From Fibrobacterota bacterium (lineage in GTDB: Bacteria > Fibrobacterota > Fibrobacteria > UBA11236), in the NCBI GenBank assembly GCA_028287505.1, contig JAQBPN010000001.1:83738-147737 (forward strand): a DNA stretch of 64,000 bases, given 5' to 3'. The notes under the pieces were generated by a model. It saw only the letters and a program-made list of their open reading frames with translations. It had not been told where the DNA came from and made no database searches. Shown here in pieces: positions 55,114 through 62,907 of the stretch. Made by a program: the position numbers and the translations under genes. Positions within the stretch are counted from its first letter, which is position 1; each line of letters begins with the position of its first letter.

Positions 55114-55467
55114 TTATTTCCAGGCCTTGCCGAAGGCGGCCTCATCGAAACCCACCGTGCTCTTGGCCCCGTCCGTCACCAGGGGGCGCTTGAGCAGGCG
55201 GCCGTTGCCGGCCAGCATGGCCAGGATCTGGGTTTCGCTCATGGCGCCCACCTTGTCCTTGATGTTGAGTTCTTTGTACTGGACGCCGCTGGTGTTGAAG
55301 AACTTTTTGAGTTCCGCCCCGCTTTGCCCGACCATCTTCTTCAAAGCGGCCTGGGACGGCGGCGCTTCCGTGATGTCCACGAACTCGTAGGGCTTGCCCA
55401 TTTTGACCAGGGCCTTTTCCGCGGTGCGGCAGGTATTGCATTTCTTGTATCCGTAGAACTTCAGCAT
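55114..55467 (-). CDS. ArsC/Spx-family protein
   Basis: A 117-residue thioredoxin-like protein with CNTC near the N-terminus (YGYKKCNTCRTA) and the family end LLKRPLVTDGAKSTVGF. It belongs to the ArsC/Spx/YffB group; the RPL arginine is present. It could be a reductase or redox-sensing regulator; no arsenic genes are nearby. A perfect AGGAGG lies before the ATG, which rules out the longer upstream frame. Confidence 0.92.
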   Translation of the reverse strand: MLKFYGYKKCNTCRTAEKALVKMGKPYEFVDITEAPPSQAALKKMVGQSGAELKKFFNTSGVQYKELNIKDKVGAMSETQILAMLAGNGRLLKRPLVTDGAKSTVGFDEAAFGKAWK

Positions 55468-55608
55468 GGAATCGGTCCTCCTGTAGACGGCATGAATAAT
55501 AGCAGTGTGCGGGCCGCATGCCGAGGGCGTGCGCGGGAACACTTGCGGGGGCCGGGCGGCCCCGGAAAGGAAACGGGGGCGGGCCAAGTTGCTATCTTGG
55601 ATCGATCC

Positions 55609-56562
55609 ATGGAAAAGCGCACCGGACCCATCAATAAAATGCATACCCAGCCGGGCGACGTCGTGCGCTACGCCCTCCCTATCGGGGAAGCCAAGGTTTC
55701 CCTCAACCCTCTGCTGGGCAAACCAGTCCGCTTCAAATTCACGGGCCGCATCTTCTGCATCCATTGCGGCAAGGCCACCAAGACCAGCTTCTCCCAAGGC
55801 TATTGCTTCCGCTGCATGCAGACCCTGGCCCAATGCGATATGTGCATCCTCAAGCCGGAACTGTGCCACCATCATCTGGGCACCTGCCGGGAGCCGGAAT
55901 GGGGCACCGCCCATTGCATGATCGACCATACCGTCTACCTGGCCAATTCCTCCGGGATCAAGGTGGGCATCACGCGATCCCATCAGATGCGCACCCGCTG
56001 GATGGATCAGGGCGCCGTGCAGGCCCTGCCCATCGTCCGCGTCAAGAACCGGCTCGATTCGGGGAAAGTGGAAATCGCCCTGGCCAAGGTGCTGCCGGAC
56101 AAGACCAATTGGCGCCTGATGTTGCAGGGCAAAATGGAAGTCCTGGACCTGAAAGCGAAGCGGGACGAGGTTTTCGCGACCCTGGCGGCGGACCTTCCGG
56201 GCGAGAAGCTGTTCGAAGAGGAGTACTCGTTCTCATATCCCGTCCTCACCTACCCCACCAAGCTGACCTCCCTGAACCTGGACAAGCAGCCGGAAGTGAC
56301 GGGCGATCTGCTCGGCATCAAAGGCCAATATCTGATCCTGAGCTCCGGCGTCATCAACATGCGCAAGTACGGCGGGTATGAGGTGGAATGGGAATCGGAG
56401 TCGATTGTGGAGGAAACGGGTGCGACGGCGCCGATTGAAGAGACACCGGACGCGATAGCCCCCGTTGCCGAACCTACAGCCTTACATCCGGTTCAGGACA
56501 CGGTTCCCCGACCCATGAAAGCCGTAGCCGGAGAAGCGGCTTCACAAACCAGCCTTCTGTAG
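55609..56562 (+). CDS. DUF2797 zinc-cluster protein
   Basis: A 317-residue protein with several Cys/His pairs (CIHCGK, CFRCM, CDMC, CHHHLGTC) and the DUF2797 core (VYLANSSGIKVGITR...RWMDQGAVQALPI), which resembles a GIY-YIG-like fold. The function is unknown. The last about 50 residues are Pro/Ala/Glu-rich and probably disordered. TATCTT (55593-55598) lies 10 bp before the ATG, so the leader is very short. It is convergent with the SGNH gene. Confidence 0.85.
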   Translation: MEKRTGPINKMHTQPGDVVRYALPIGEAKVSLNPLLGKPVRFKFTGRIFCIHCGKATKTSFSQGYCFRCMQTLAQCDMCILKPELCHHHLGTCREPEWGTAHCMIDHTVYLANSSGIKVGITRSHQMRTRWMDQGAVQALPIVRVKNRLDSGKVEIALAKVLPDKTNWRLMLQGKMEVLDLKAKRDEVFATLAADLPGEKLFEEEYSFSYPVLTYPTKLTSLNLDKQPEVTGDLLGIKGQYLILSSGVINMRKYGGYEVEWESESIVEETGATAPIEETPDAIAPVAEPTALHPVQDTVPRPMKAVAGEAASQTSLL

Positions 56563-56617
56563 CCCAAAAGACCGTTTCACTCGTTTTGATTCGGCGACAT
56601 CAGCCGAGGCCGAAGCG

Positions 56618-57454
56618 CTAAGGTTCGGGGTTGAGAAAGATATAAGCCCCGGCCGCCAAGCGTACAACCCTCCCCGGCCTGGCCGACCCTGCCGGCGCCA
56701 AGCTCCTTCCCAGCAGATCCGCCCATCCGACCGCGGGCAAAATCCCGCCTCCTTCCGCCGGCATCCCCAAGCTGGCATGTCGGTTACCCTCCCGGGGCGC
56801 CAGGGTCAAGCCCGTCGTGGGCGCCATCAAGGCGCGGAAAATGACATGCGCGATGGTGTCGTGGACCACCGCATCCGGATGCACGCCGTCGCCGAAATGG
56901 CTGGACAGCCCCATCAAAGGCGTGTGCAAGTCGATGAACCGGTATCCCAACGAGTCGATGACATGCTTCATAAGAGGAATCTGTTCCTTGGTGATAACGT
57001 CCCCGTCGATGCCGTAGCCCCAGGCGCCGTTCACCTTGAAGGACGGAATGGTAAGGCAAACATAGACTTTAGGCTTGGGGCTGATCCGCTCCAGCGTGTT
57101 CACCATGTCGATCAGGTCGGGACCGAAATCGGCTTTATGCGCCCAGTTCCCGGGCTTGGCATCGTTGCCGCCCAATTCGATGGTGACGATGGCTGGTTTT
57201 AACTTGGAGATGTCGGAGAGTTTTGTCGTGTTCCAATACGGGCTGTCCGCTTTTTTCAGCATGCAGGTTCCGGAGACACCCTCATTGGTCACCTGATAGG
57301 TGTTCCCTAGCAGCTTGTTCAGGAGATCTGAGTAGCGCGCGGACGAGTTCGCGCCGGCGCAAATGCTGGCCCCGATGCAAGCCATTTTGGTCTGGGCCTG
57401 CGTCGCGCCGAAAAAAATCGCCAACACCAATCCGATGAATAGTTGTCTTGCCAT
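56618..57454 (-). CDS. Secreted SGNH/GDSL hydrolase
   Basis: A 278-residue exported esterase-like protein: signal peptide ending ATQAQ, then block I CIGASICAG (Ser nucleophile), block III ELGGNDAKP and block V DGVHPDAVVHD (Asp-His). It probably deacetylates glycans. The last about 55 residues (VGWADLLGRSLAP...LAAGAYIFL) read like a shortened sorting module. GGAGA lies 9 bp before the ATG at 57454. Confidence 0.88.
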   Translation of the reverse strand: MARQLFIGLVLAIFFGATQAQTKMACIGASICAGANSSARYSDLLNKLLGNTYQVTNEGVSGTCMLKKADSPYWNTTKLSDISKLKPAIVTIELGGNDAKPGNWAHKADFGPDLIDMVNTLERISPKPKVYVCLTIPSFKVNGAWGYGIDGDVITKEQIPLMKHVIDSLGYRFIDLHTPLMGLSSHFGDGVHPDAVVHDTIAHVIFRALMAPTTGLTLAPREGNRHASLGMPAEGGGILPAVGWADLLGRSLAPAGSARPGRVVRLAAGAYIFLNPEP

Positions 57455-57825
57455 GGAAGTCGTTCTCCGGAAAAGTCCCCTTCGTCCAATGAAAGCATTG
57501 GGGCGAAGCGTCACCGCTTTCTTAATTTAGCGCCGACTCCGGGGAAAGATTTCTTTGCCCGGACCCGCCAATTGCCCTCAATCCACTTTGGTATTTCCGG
57601 CCTTTCCATGGGAAAGCGGGGATTCGCCGCAAGGCCTAAGGAGGTTTCAAATCCCCATACCTTATCGTTTGTTATCATATTTGGAAATGATGACATCTAC
57701 CCAAAAGCCGATCGGGGGAAAAATCCCATTGCCTTCCCGATTCTCCCGCGGTAGCTTAGATGTAACCCCTTGACCGGGGCAATGCCGACCCGCATTTGCA
57801 CAAACACACATTCCTGGAGGACTTC
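57455..57825. other. Divergent gap between SGNH gene and small exported protein
   Basis: 371 bp without a supported gene. It holds an imperfect palindrome GTTATCAT-N8-ATGATGAC (57671-57694, one mismatch), which could be an operator for either gene, within an AT-rich patch. Confidence 0.35.
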
Positions 57826-58281
57826 ATGCGAACCGCCGCGCTCAAGCTTTGCCTTTCCGGATTCCTGGTTGCCGCCCTGCCTTCCCTGACCCGGGCCTCT
57901 CTCGAATACAGCGCCAAAACCGATTTGGCCGCGCTGTTCCGTTCGGAAACCCTGGACCCGCCGCCCCTGGCCATATTGGACAAAGGCGAAAGCCTGAAGC
58001 TGATCCATCGCGGCGCGGCCCACTCCCAGGTGGAAACGGCGGGCGGATTGAAGGGGTGGATGAAGAACGAAGACCTGCTGGCGGTGGAATCGGCCTCCGG
58101 ACAAAAGATGGCCTTCGGAGACCAGAAGATCACGGGAGGCGGGGAATTCAATCATTCTCCTCTGATCCAAAACCTGCCCATGGATAGAATCGACGTTCTC
58201 GACTTGGACCGCAGTTTCGAATCCGAGATCATCGAGGCCATCGACAAGGAACAACTGGAAATGAAGAACGGGGACAATTGA
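57826..58281 (+). CDS. Small exported protein with SH3-like region
   Basis: A 151-residue exported protein. The start at 57826 has GGAGG 5 bp upstream and a clear signal peptide. The mature part (LAILDKGESLKLIHRGAAHSQVETAGGLKGWMKNEDL) reads like an SH3 domain, which binds peptidoglycan or peptides. I do not recognise a finer family. It is convergent with the zinc uptake operon. Confidence 0.7.
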   Translation: MRTAALKLCLSGFLVAALPSLTRASLEYSAKTDLAALFRSETLDPPPLAILDKGESLKLIHRGAAHSQVETAGGLKGWMKNEDLLAVESASGQKMAFGDQKITGGGEFNHSPLIQNLPMDRIDVLDLDRSFESEIIEAIDKEQLEMKNGDN

Positions 58282-58309
58282 AAAATGCGGGGCCGATCCT
58301 CCGGCCCCG
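58281..58309 (-). terminator. Intrinsic terminator of the zinc uptake operon
   Basis: On the minus strand CGGGGCCG and CGGCCCCG form an 8-bp stem followed by CATTTTT, 30 bp past the permease stop. Confidence 0.75.
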
Positions 58310-58338
58310 ATGGATATCCGGCTCCCGAATCCGGCCGG

Positions 58339-59160
58339 CTAGCGGCCGCGCACCTTGTTCACCACTCCCGCCGCCACCAGCAGCAGGATGAACGAGGCCA
58401 CGATGGTCGGCCCCGCCGACCAGTCGAGACGCAGGGACGCTTCCAATCCCACCAGACATCCCACCGTCCCGAAGGCCCACCCGAAAGCCACGCGCCTCCA
58501 GGTGCCGCTTACGGACAGGATGGACGCCAGGGACGGCACGATCAGGAAGGCGAACACCAACAGCACGCCCGCCACCCGCACCGAGAAGGTGACGATGACG
58601 CCGAAAGTGGTGTAGAAGAGGAAATCCCACAGCCAGATCCTGCGGCCTTGGGCGCGCGCCTCGTCCGGACGCTCCGTGATCTGGAACAAAGCCTTGCGGG
58701 ACGCGAACAGGATGACCGTGACGAACACGAACAGGGCCGCCGCCAGACCCAGGGTCTGGGGCGAAACGGTCAGGATGGAACCCACCAGCATCTCCTTCAG
58801 CTCCTCCGAACCCGTGGCGGATTTCTCCAACACGATCAGGGAGAAGGCCATGGCCCCGGCATAGGTGACGCCGATCAGGGCCTCGATGGGCAGGGCTTTG
58901 CGGCCGCGGAACCAGGAGAACAGCAAGGCCCCCAGCAGGGTGAAGGCCAGGGACAGGGCGAAGTTTTCCGCGGGATGGGTTTCGCCCAGGCCCATGGTGA
59001 TGCCGAAGCAGGCGCCCAGGGAGGCCACCTGCGCCAAAGCCAGATCGACGAAGATGACGCCCCTGCGCACCACGTGGTAGCCGAAAAAACTGAGGACACC
59101 GGTCAGAAGCAGGCACAGGGCCAGGGCGGAAAGCGCGAAGGGATATTGCAGGAGCATCAT
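58339..59160 (-). CDS. znuB: Zinc/manganese-type ABC transporter permease
   Basis: A 273-residue integral membrane protein with about eight hydrophobic segments of the ABC-3 family (FFGYHVVRRGVIFVDLALAQVASLG; VRVAGVLLVFAFLIVPSL). It would import Zn, Mn or Fe delivered by the adjacent solute-binding protein. The start at 59160 follows a GGCGGGCGG-like site. The ATPase subunit gene is missing from this operon. Confidence 0.9.
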   Translation of the reverse strand: MMLLQYPFALSALALCLLLTGVLSFFGYHVVRRGVIFVDLALAQVASLGACFGITMGLGETHPAENFALSLAFTLLGALLFSWFRGRKALPIEALIGVTYAGAMAFSLIVLEKSATGSEELKEMLVGSILTVSPQTLGLAAALFVFVTVILFASRKALFQITERPDEARAQGRRIWLWDFLFYTTFGVIVTFSVRVAGVLLVFAFLIVPSLASILSVSGTWRRVAFGWAFGTVGCLVGLEASLRLDWSAGPTIVASFILLLVAAGVVNKVRGR

Positions 59161-59162
59161 GA

Positions 59163-60068
59163 TCAACCGCCCGCCTTGGAAAGCGCGTCGGTCATTGCGT
59201 CGAAGTGCTTGAAGTAATCGTCGGGGCCCGTGCCCACGCAAGAGGGCGTGAAGCGATAGACCTTGATACCCGTCTGCCGTTCCAGGAACTTGGGATCATC
59301 GTCCCCGTAATACGGTTCCTGGATCAGGATCTTGGCCTTCTCGGCCTTGATGCGATCCACCAACTCCTGAAGATGCTTGGCGGTGGGCGGGATGCCCGGG
59401 AAGGGTTCCACCATGCCGACGATACGCAGACCGTAGGCTTTGGCGAAGTACACCCAGGAGGAGTGGTAGGTGATGATGGAGATGCCTTTGAGGGGCGCCA
59501 TGCGGGCATTCCAATCGGCGATCTTCTTATCGCTTTCCGCCTTGAACTTCTTCGCGTTGGCGTCGAACAGGGCGGCATGGGACGGATCGGCCTTGGTCAA
59601 GGCGTCGCGCACGTGCTCGGCGACGATGGAACCGTTGGCCGGATCCAGCCAGTAATGCGGATTGCCCTGGGGATGCACGTCCCCCATGGACGCATCCACC
59701 TTGCCGCTGGGCTTGTCCAGCACGTCAACGCCTACGGAACAGTCCACCACGTCCAACTTGTTGTTGCGCGAGCCTTCGATAATGGCGTCGGCCCATTGAT
59801 CCAGGGCCAGTCCCGCTTTCAGGTACACGGCGACGCGCGAGACCTTGATCATGTAGGAGGGCAGGACCTCGACGAAATGGGGATTGGAGTTGGCCTTGGC
59901 GATGGAGAAGACCTCCACTTCATCGCCGCCCACGTAGGAGGCGATGGATGCAAGGTCCGTGAGGGACGCGGCCACCTTGATTTTGGCGGAAGCGGGCGCC
60001 GCCCCCAGCAAGGAGGCGAGAAACAGAGCGGATAGGGATTTCAGTATCGATGTTTTTTTCATGTTCAT
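59163..60068 (-). CDS. znuA: Metal ABC transporter solute-binding protein (ZnuA-like)
   Basis: A 301-residue exported protein of cluster A-I binding proteins. Metal ligands are visible: NPHF (His), GNPHYW (His), TYHSSW (His) and a C-terminal acidic residue. A short HPQGNPH stretch replaces the longer His-rich loop of ZnuA. AAAGGA precedes the ATG. It lies 2 bp before the permease gene and 6 bp after the porin-like gene. Confidence 0.92.
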   Translation of the reverse strand: MNMKKTSILKSLSALFLASLLGAAPASAKIKVAASLTDLASIASYVGGDEVEVFSIAKANSNPHFVEVLPSYMIKVSRVAVYLKAGLALDQWADAIIEGSRNNKLDVVDCSVGVDVLDKPSGKVDASMGDVHPQGNPHYWLDPANGSIVAEHVRDALTKADPSHAALFDANAKKFKAESDKKIADWNARMAPLKGISIITYHSSWVYFAKAYGLRIVGMVEPFPGIPPTAKHLQELVDRIKAEKAKILIQEPYYGDDDPKFLERQTGIKVYRFTPSCVGTGPDDYFKHFDAMTDALSKAGG

Positions 60069-60074
60069 GATCCT

Positions 60075-61241
60075 TTAAAATTGGTGGGCTTTGTGCGGGC
60101 CCATGCTGAACAAAAGCTGCAGGGAAACGGTGTTCACGGGATCCTCCCCCGAGAGGGCGGGAATGAAATGCTCATACATCAGGCGGAGCAGCGTGCTCTC
60201 TTCCAGAACCGCATAGCCCGCGAAGACGCGGAAGGCGCGGTCGGTGGCATTGGACACCCCGTCCCGGTCCCATTGCTCGTAGAACAGGCCGCCGTTCCAT
60301 TGGGTGTGATAGCGATAGTCGGCGAAAGTCACGAAGCCGGTGCGGTGATCCTGGACGATGGAGGTGTCCCCTGCCGCGGGAAAGTCGGACCGCGATTCCT
60401 GGAAGCGGCGATACACGCCCTCCGCCTGCACGGTGAGTTGCGAAGCGCCGGGCAGGTAGAACTTGGCTTTCACGTCCGCGCCATAGAGGTAGGCGGGATC
60501 CCAATCCGGAGCGATCACCTTGCCGGTGGCCGCGGACACGCCGGTCTCCACCGCCCCGATGTCCCCGATGAGGAAATCGTTGGCCCAACGCCCCAGCCAA
60601 CCGAGCCGCGTGAAATCCCGGTCCGGATGGAATTGCTTGGCTTCGATGAGGTCCGCGCTCAAAGTGGAGGCCCAATCGCCGAGAGTGGGCAGGAGTTCCG
60701 AGACCTGGACGCCGGTCTCATTGAACCCTTCCTCGCCTCCGGGCAGCAGGGAAACCAGGCTGCGCGGCGGATCGATGAAGGGATAGGCATGGGGATGCAT
60801 GGGATTGATTTTGCCGAACCCCAAACGGTATTTTCCCGCCTTCATGTTCAGGCCCCAGGGCAGGCCTTTCACCACGGAAGCGTAGCCTTCTTCCAGGGCG
60901 AAGCCGTCTTCGCTTCCCGAGATGGTGAACCATCCCTTGATGTAGGGATTGAGATACGCGTCCAGGACCATTTCCATCTCGCCGCTGCGCAGAGTGGGTT
61001 CGTCCTTGGCGGAAGAGTTTGCATCGTCCGTATAGCCGCCGATCACCTGGCCCAGGGCCGAGATGTCCGGGTTGGTCACCCCGGCTTGCGGGGAGTTTGG
61101 AAGCAGGAACAGGGCCGCGGCAAGCAGGGCCGGGAGGGCCGGGAAAGCCGCGAGTGTTTTTGAAACGAGGGCCGGGACCCGGCCGGGTCCGGAAAGCCGG
61201 ACGCGCGCGATACCGCGCAGGGTGGGCATATGGAAATGCAT
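60075..61241 (-). CDS. Outer-membrane barrel of the metal uptake locus
   Basis: A 388-residue exported protein with signal peptide and many amphipathic strands ending in SLQLLFSM-like beta structure, as in porins. AGGAGG precedes the ATG. As first coding partner of znuA-znuB it may be a metal-permeable channel. No TonB box is evident. Family not recognised in detail. Confidence 0.75.
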   Translation of the reverse strand: MHFHMPTLRGIARVRLSGPGRVPALVSKTLAAFPALPALLAAALFLLPNSPQAGVTNPDISALGQVIGGYTDDANSSAKDEPTLRSGEMEMVLDAYLNPYIKGWFTISGSEDGFALEEGYASVVKGLPWGLNMKAGKYRLGFGKINPMHPHAYPFIDPPRSLVSLLPGGEEGFNETGVQVSELLPTLGDWASTLSADLIEAKQFHPDRDFTRLGWLGRWANDFLIGDIGAVETGVSAATGKVIAPDWDPAYLYGADVKAKFYLPGASQLTVQAEGVYRRFQESRSDFPAAGDTSIVQDHRTGFVTFADYRYHTQWNGGLFYEQWDRDGVSNATDRAFRVFAGYAVLEESTLLRLMYEHFIPALSGEDPVNTVSLQLLFSMGPHKAHQF

Positions 61242-61384
61242 GAATCCTCCTGAAATGGTTTGAACCGAATGTGATTAGGGAGGGATGCGCCCCTGGGAAG
61301 GGACGTTACCGGATCATTGCGTGCACGGCGATCGCGGAAGACGCGGACGCGCATGGGCGACGGACCCGGCGAGCGGGGATCGGT

Positions 61385-61678
61385 TCAGACGGTGGGCGGA
61401 GCCCGGGAGGAGAAGGGCTGGAAGCGGAAGGCGAGGATGGGTTCCCACACCGCTTCGATCACCTGGACCGGAACGAGGGGGATTTCGATGCGGACCATGG
61501 GCTCCGGAGCCACGTAGGCCTGGGCCGACATCTGGCAGAGTTGGCATTCCGGATGGGACCGGACGTTCTCGTGTTTGTGGGACGAGCCCAGATATCCGAG
61601 CAATCCGAACAGGTACAGGAGGAAAGCCCCCAGCAGGAGACGCCGGGTCTTTATGTTGAGATGACGGAAGCCTCGCAT
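61385..61678 (-). CDS. Small His/Cys membrane protein upstream of the metal locus
   Basis: A 97-residue protein with one TM (LLLGAFLLYLFGLLGYLG) followed by SSHKHENVRSHPECQLCQ, a periplasmic patch of three His and a CxxC that looks metal-binding, similar in style to DUF2946 proteins. It is co-directional with the zinc operon, 143 bp upstream, and divergent from mtgA. It could be a metal chaperone or sensor; this is inference. Confidence 0.65.
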   Translation of the reverse strand: MRGFRHLNIKTRRLLLGAFLLYLFGLLGYLGSSHKHENVRSHPECQLCQMSAQAYVAPEPMVRIEIPLVPVQVIEAVWEPILAFRFQPFSSRAPPTV

Positions 61679-61716
61679 ACCGGGGAGGAATATAAACTTA
61701 CATTTGCCCTTTGACC

Positions 61717-62733
61717 ATGTCCCGTTTCTTCAAAACCAAATCCCCCTCGAAATCCCCGGGTAAATCGTCCCGTTCCAGGTCCAAAAAAACCCGATTTAAG
61801 CCCTTACGCTGGATCCGGTTCCTGGTGCTGTTTTTTTTCGCATCCTCCGTCACCGCGGTGCTCTTCTTCCGCTTCGTGCCGCCGCCTTTGACGCCCTTGA
61901 TGACCATCCGTTGTCTGCAGCAGGCTTTCGGCGGACACCTTCCCGCCCTCCATAAGGATTGGACCCGCCTGGAAAAAATCTCCCCGCGCCTGGCCGAAGC
62001 CGTCATCGCGTCCGAAGATCAGCGTTTCTTCGATCACAACGGATTCGATTGGGAGGCCATCACTTCCGCCTTCACCGTCAACGGACGGGGCAAGCGCAAA
62101 CTGGGGGCCAGCACCATCACCCAGCAAACCGCCAAGAATCTCTTCCTGTGGCCGGACCGCAGTTGGACGCGCAAAGGGCTGGAGGCGTATTTCACCTTGC
62201 TGCTGGAATTGCTGTGGAGCAAACACCGGATCCTGGAAGTCTATCTGAACATCATCGAGACCGGAGACGGGATGTACGGGGCGGAAGCCGCCGCGGGACG
62301 TTACTTCCAGGTTAACGCCGCGGACCTGACCGGGCCCCAGGCGGCGCTGTTGGCGGCCGTGCTGCCCAATCCCCGCGTCTGGTCCCCGGTGAATCCCACC
62401 GGATACCTGCGCCGCCGCCAGACCTGGATCCTGCGGCAGATGGATCAGCTCGGGCCATTGCCGGATGGTTTGTCCCAGGGCGGACCAAGGCCCGCCGGCG
62501 GATCCGCCTACCCAACCCGAACGCGATCGTCTTCCATGAAGCCTGACAGTGCGGTCCCGAACGATTCGGAATCCGGACAGTTGGATTCCCCGGCGCTGCC
62601 CGAACTGCCCGCTCCGACAACCGCCCCTTCCAGCGACCCGGACAATTCCGCGCCCTTCCCGGAAGCGTCCCCAGATGCTGAAAGCGCGCCCCCGTCGCCC
62701 GAACCGGATTCGGCGGACCTGTTGCCTAAATAA
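61717..62733 (+). CDS. mtgA: Monofunctional peptidoglycan transglycosylase
   Basis: A 338-residue GT51 enzyme: a basic N-terminus, one TM (IRFLVLFFFASSVTAVLFF), then the catalytic domain with SEDQRFFDHNGFDW (catalytic Glu), GASTITQQTAKNLFL and ILEVYLNIIETGDGMYG. It polymerises lipid II at the membrane. No transpeptidase domain follows; instead the last about 85 residues are Pro/Ser/Asp-rich and probably disordered, longer than in standard MtgA. The ATG at 61717 has no clear ribosome binding site. Confidence 0.93.
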   Translation: MSRFFKTKSPSKSPGKSSRSRSKKTRFKPLRWIRFLVLFFFASSVTAVLFFRFVPPPLTPLMTIRCLQQAFGGHLPALHKDWTRLEKISPRLAEAVIASEDQRFFDHNGFDWEAITSAFTVNGRGKRKLGASTITQQTAKNLFLWPDRSWTRKGLEAYFTLLLELLWSKHRILEVYLNIIETGDGMYGAEAAAGRYFQVNAADLTGPQAALLAAVLPNPRVWSPVNPTGYLRRRQTWILRQMDQLGPLPDGLSQGGPRPAGGSAYPTRTRSSSMKPDSAVPNDSESGQLDSPALPELPAPTTAPSSDPDNSAPFPEASPDAESAPPSPEPDSADLLPK

Positions 62734-62907
62734 CCGCGCAGGGCCGGGAAGCCCCGATGCCATGGGGCCCGGGCCGGGTACCTTAGGCCGCAAAAATCTT
62801 TACTCCTGCGAAAAACAGCATCCTTTCACTTCATGATTGGACGCTATATTTAATTTATGAAAGAATCCCAGACGCACCGAAAATCGCCAAGGCCTATCTT
62901 AAACCCC

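Noticed and set aside
61242..61384. A Zur box for the metal uptake locus
   Set aside because: No clear GAAATGTTATA-like palindrome is present between the small His/Cys gene and the barrel gene.
62408..62733. A transpeptidase domain in the transglycosylase
   Set aside because: The C-terminal part is Pro/Ser/Asp-rich without SxxK, SxN or KTG motifs, so it is a monofunctional enzyme with a disordered tail.
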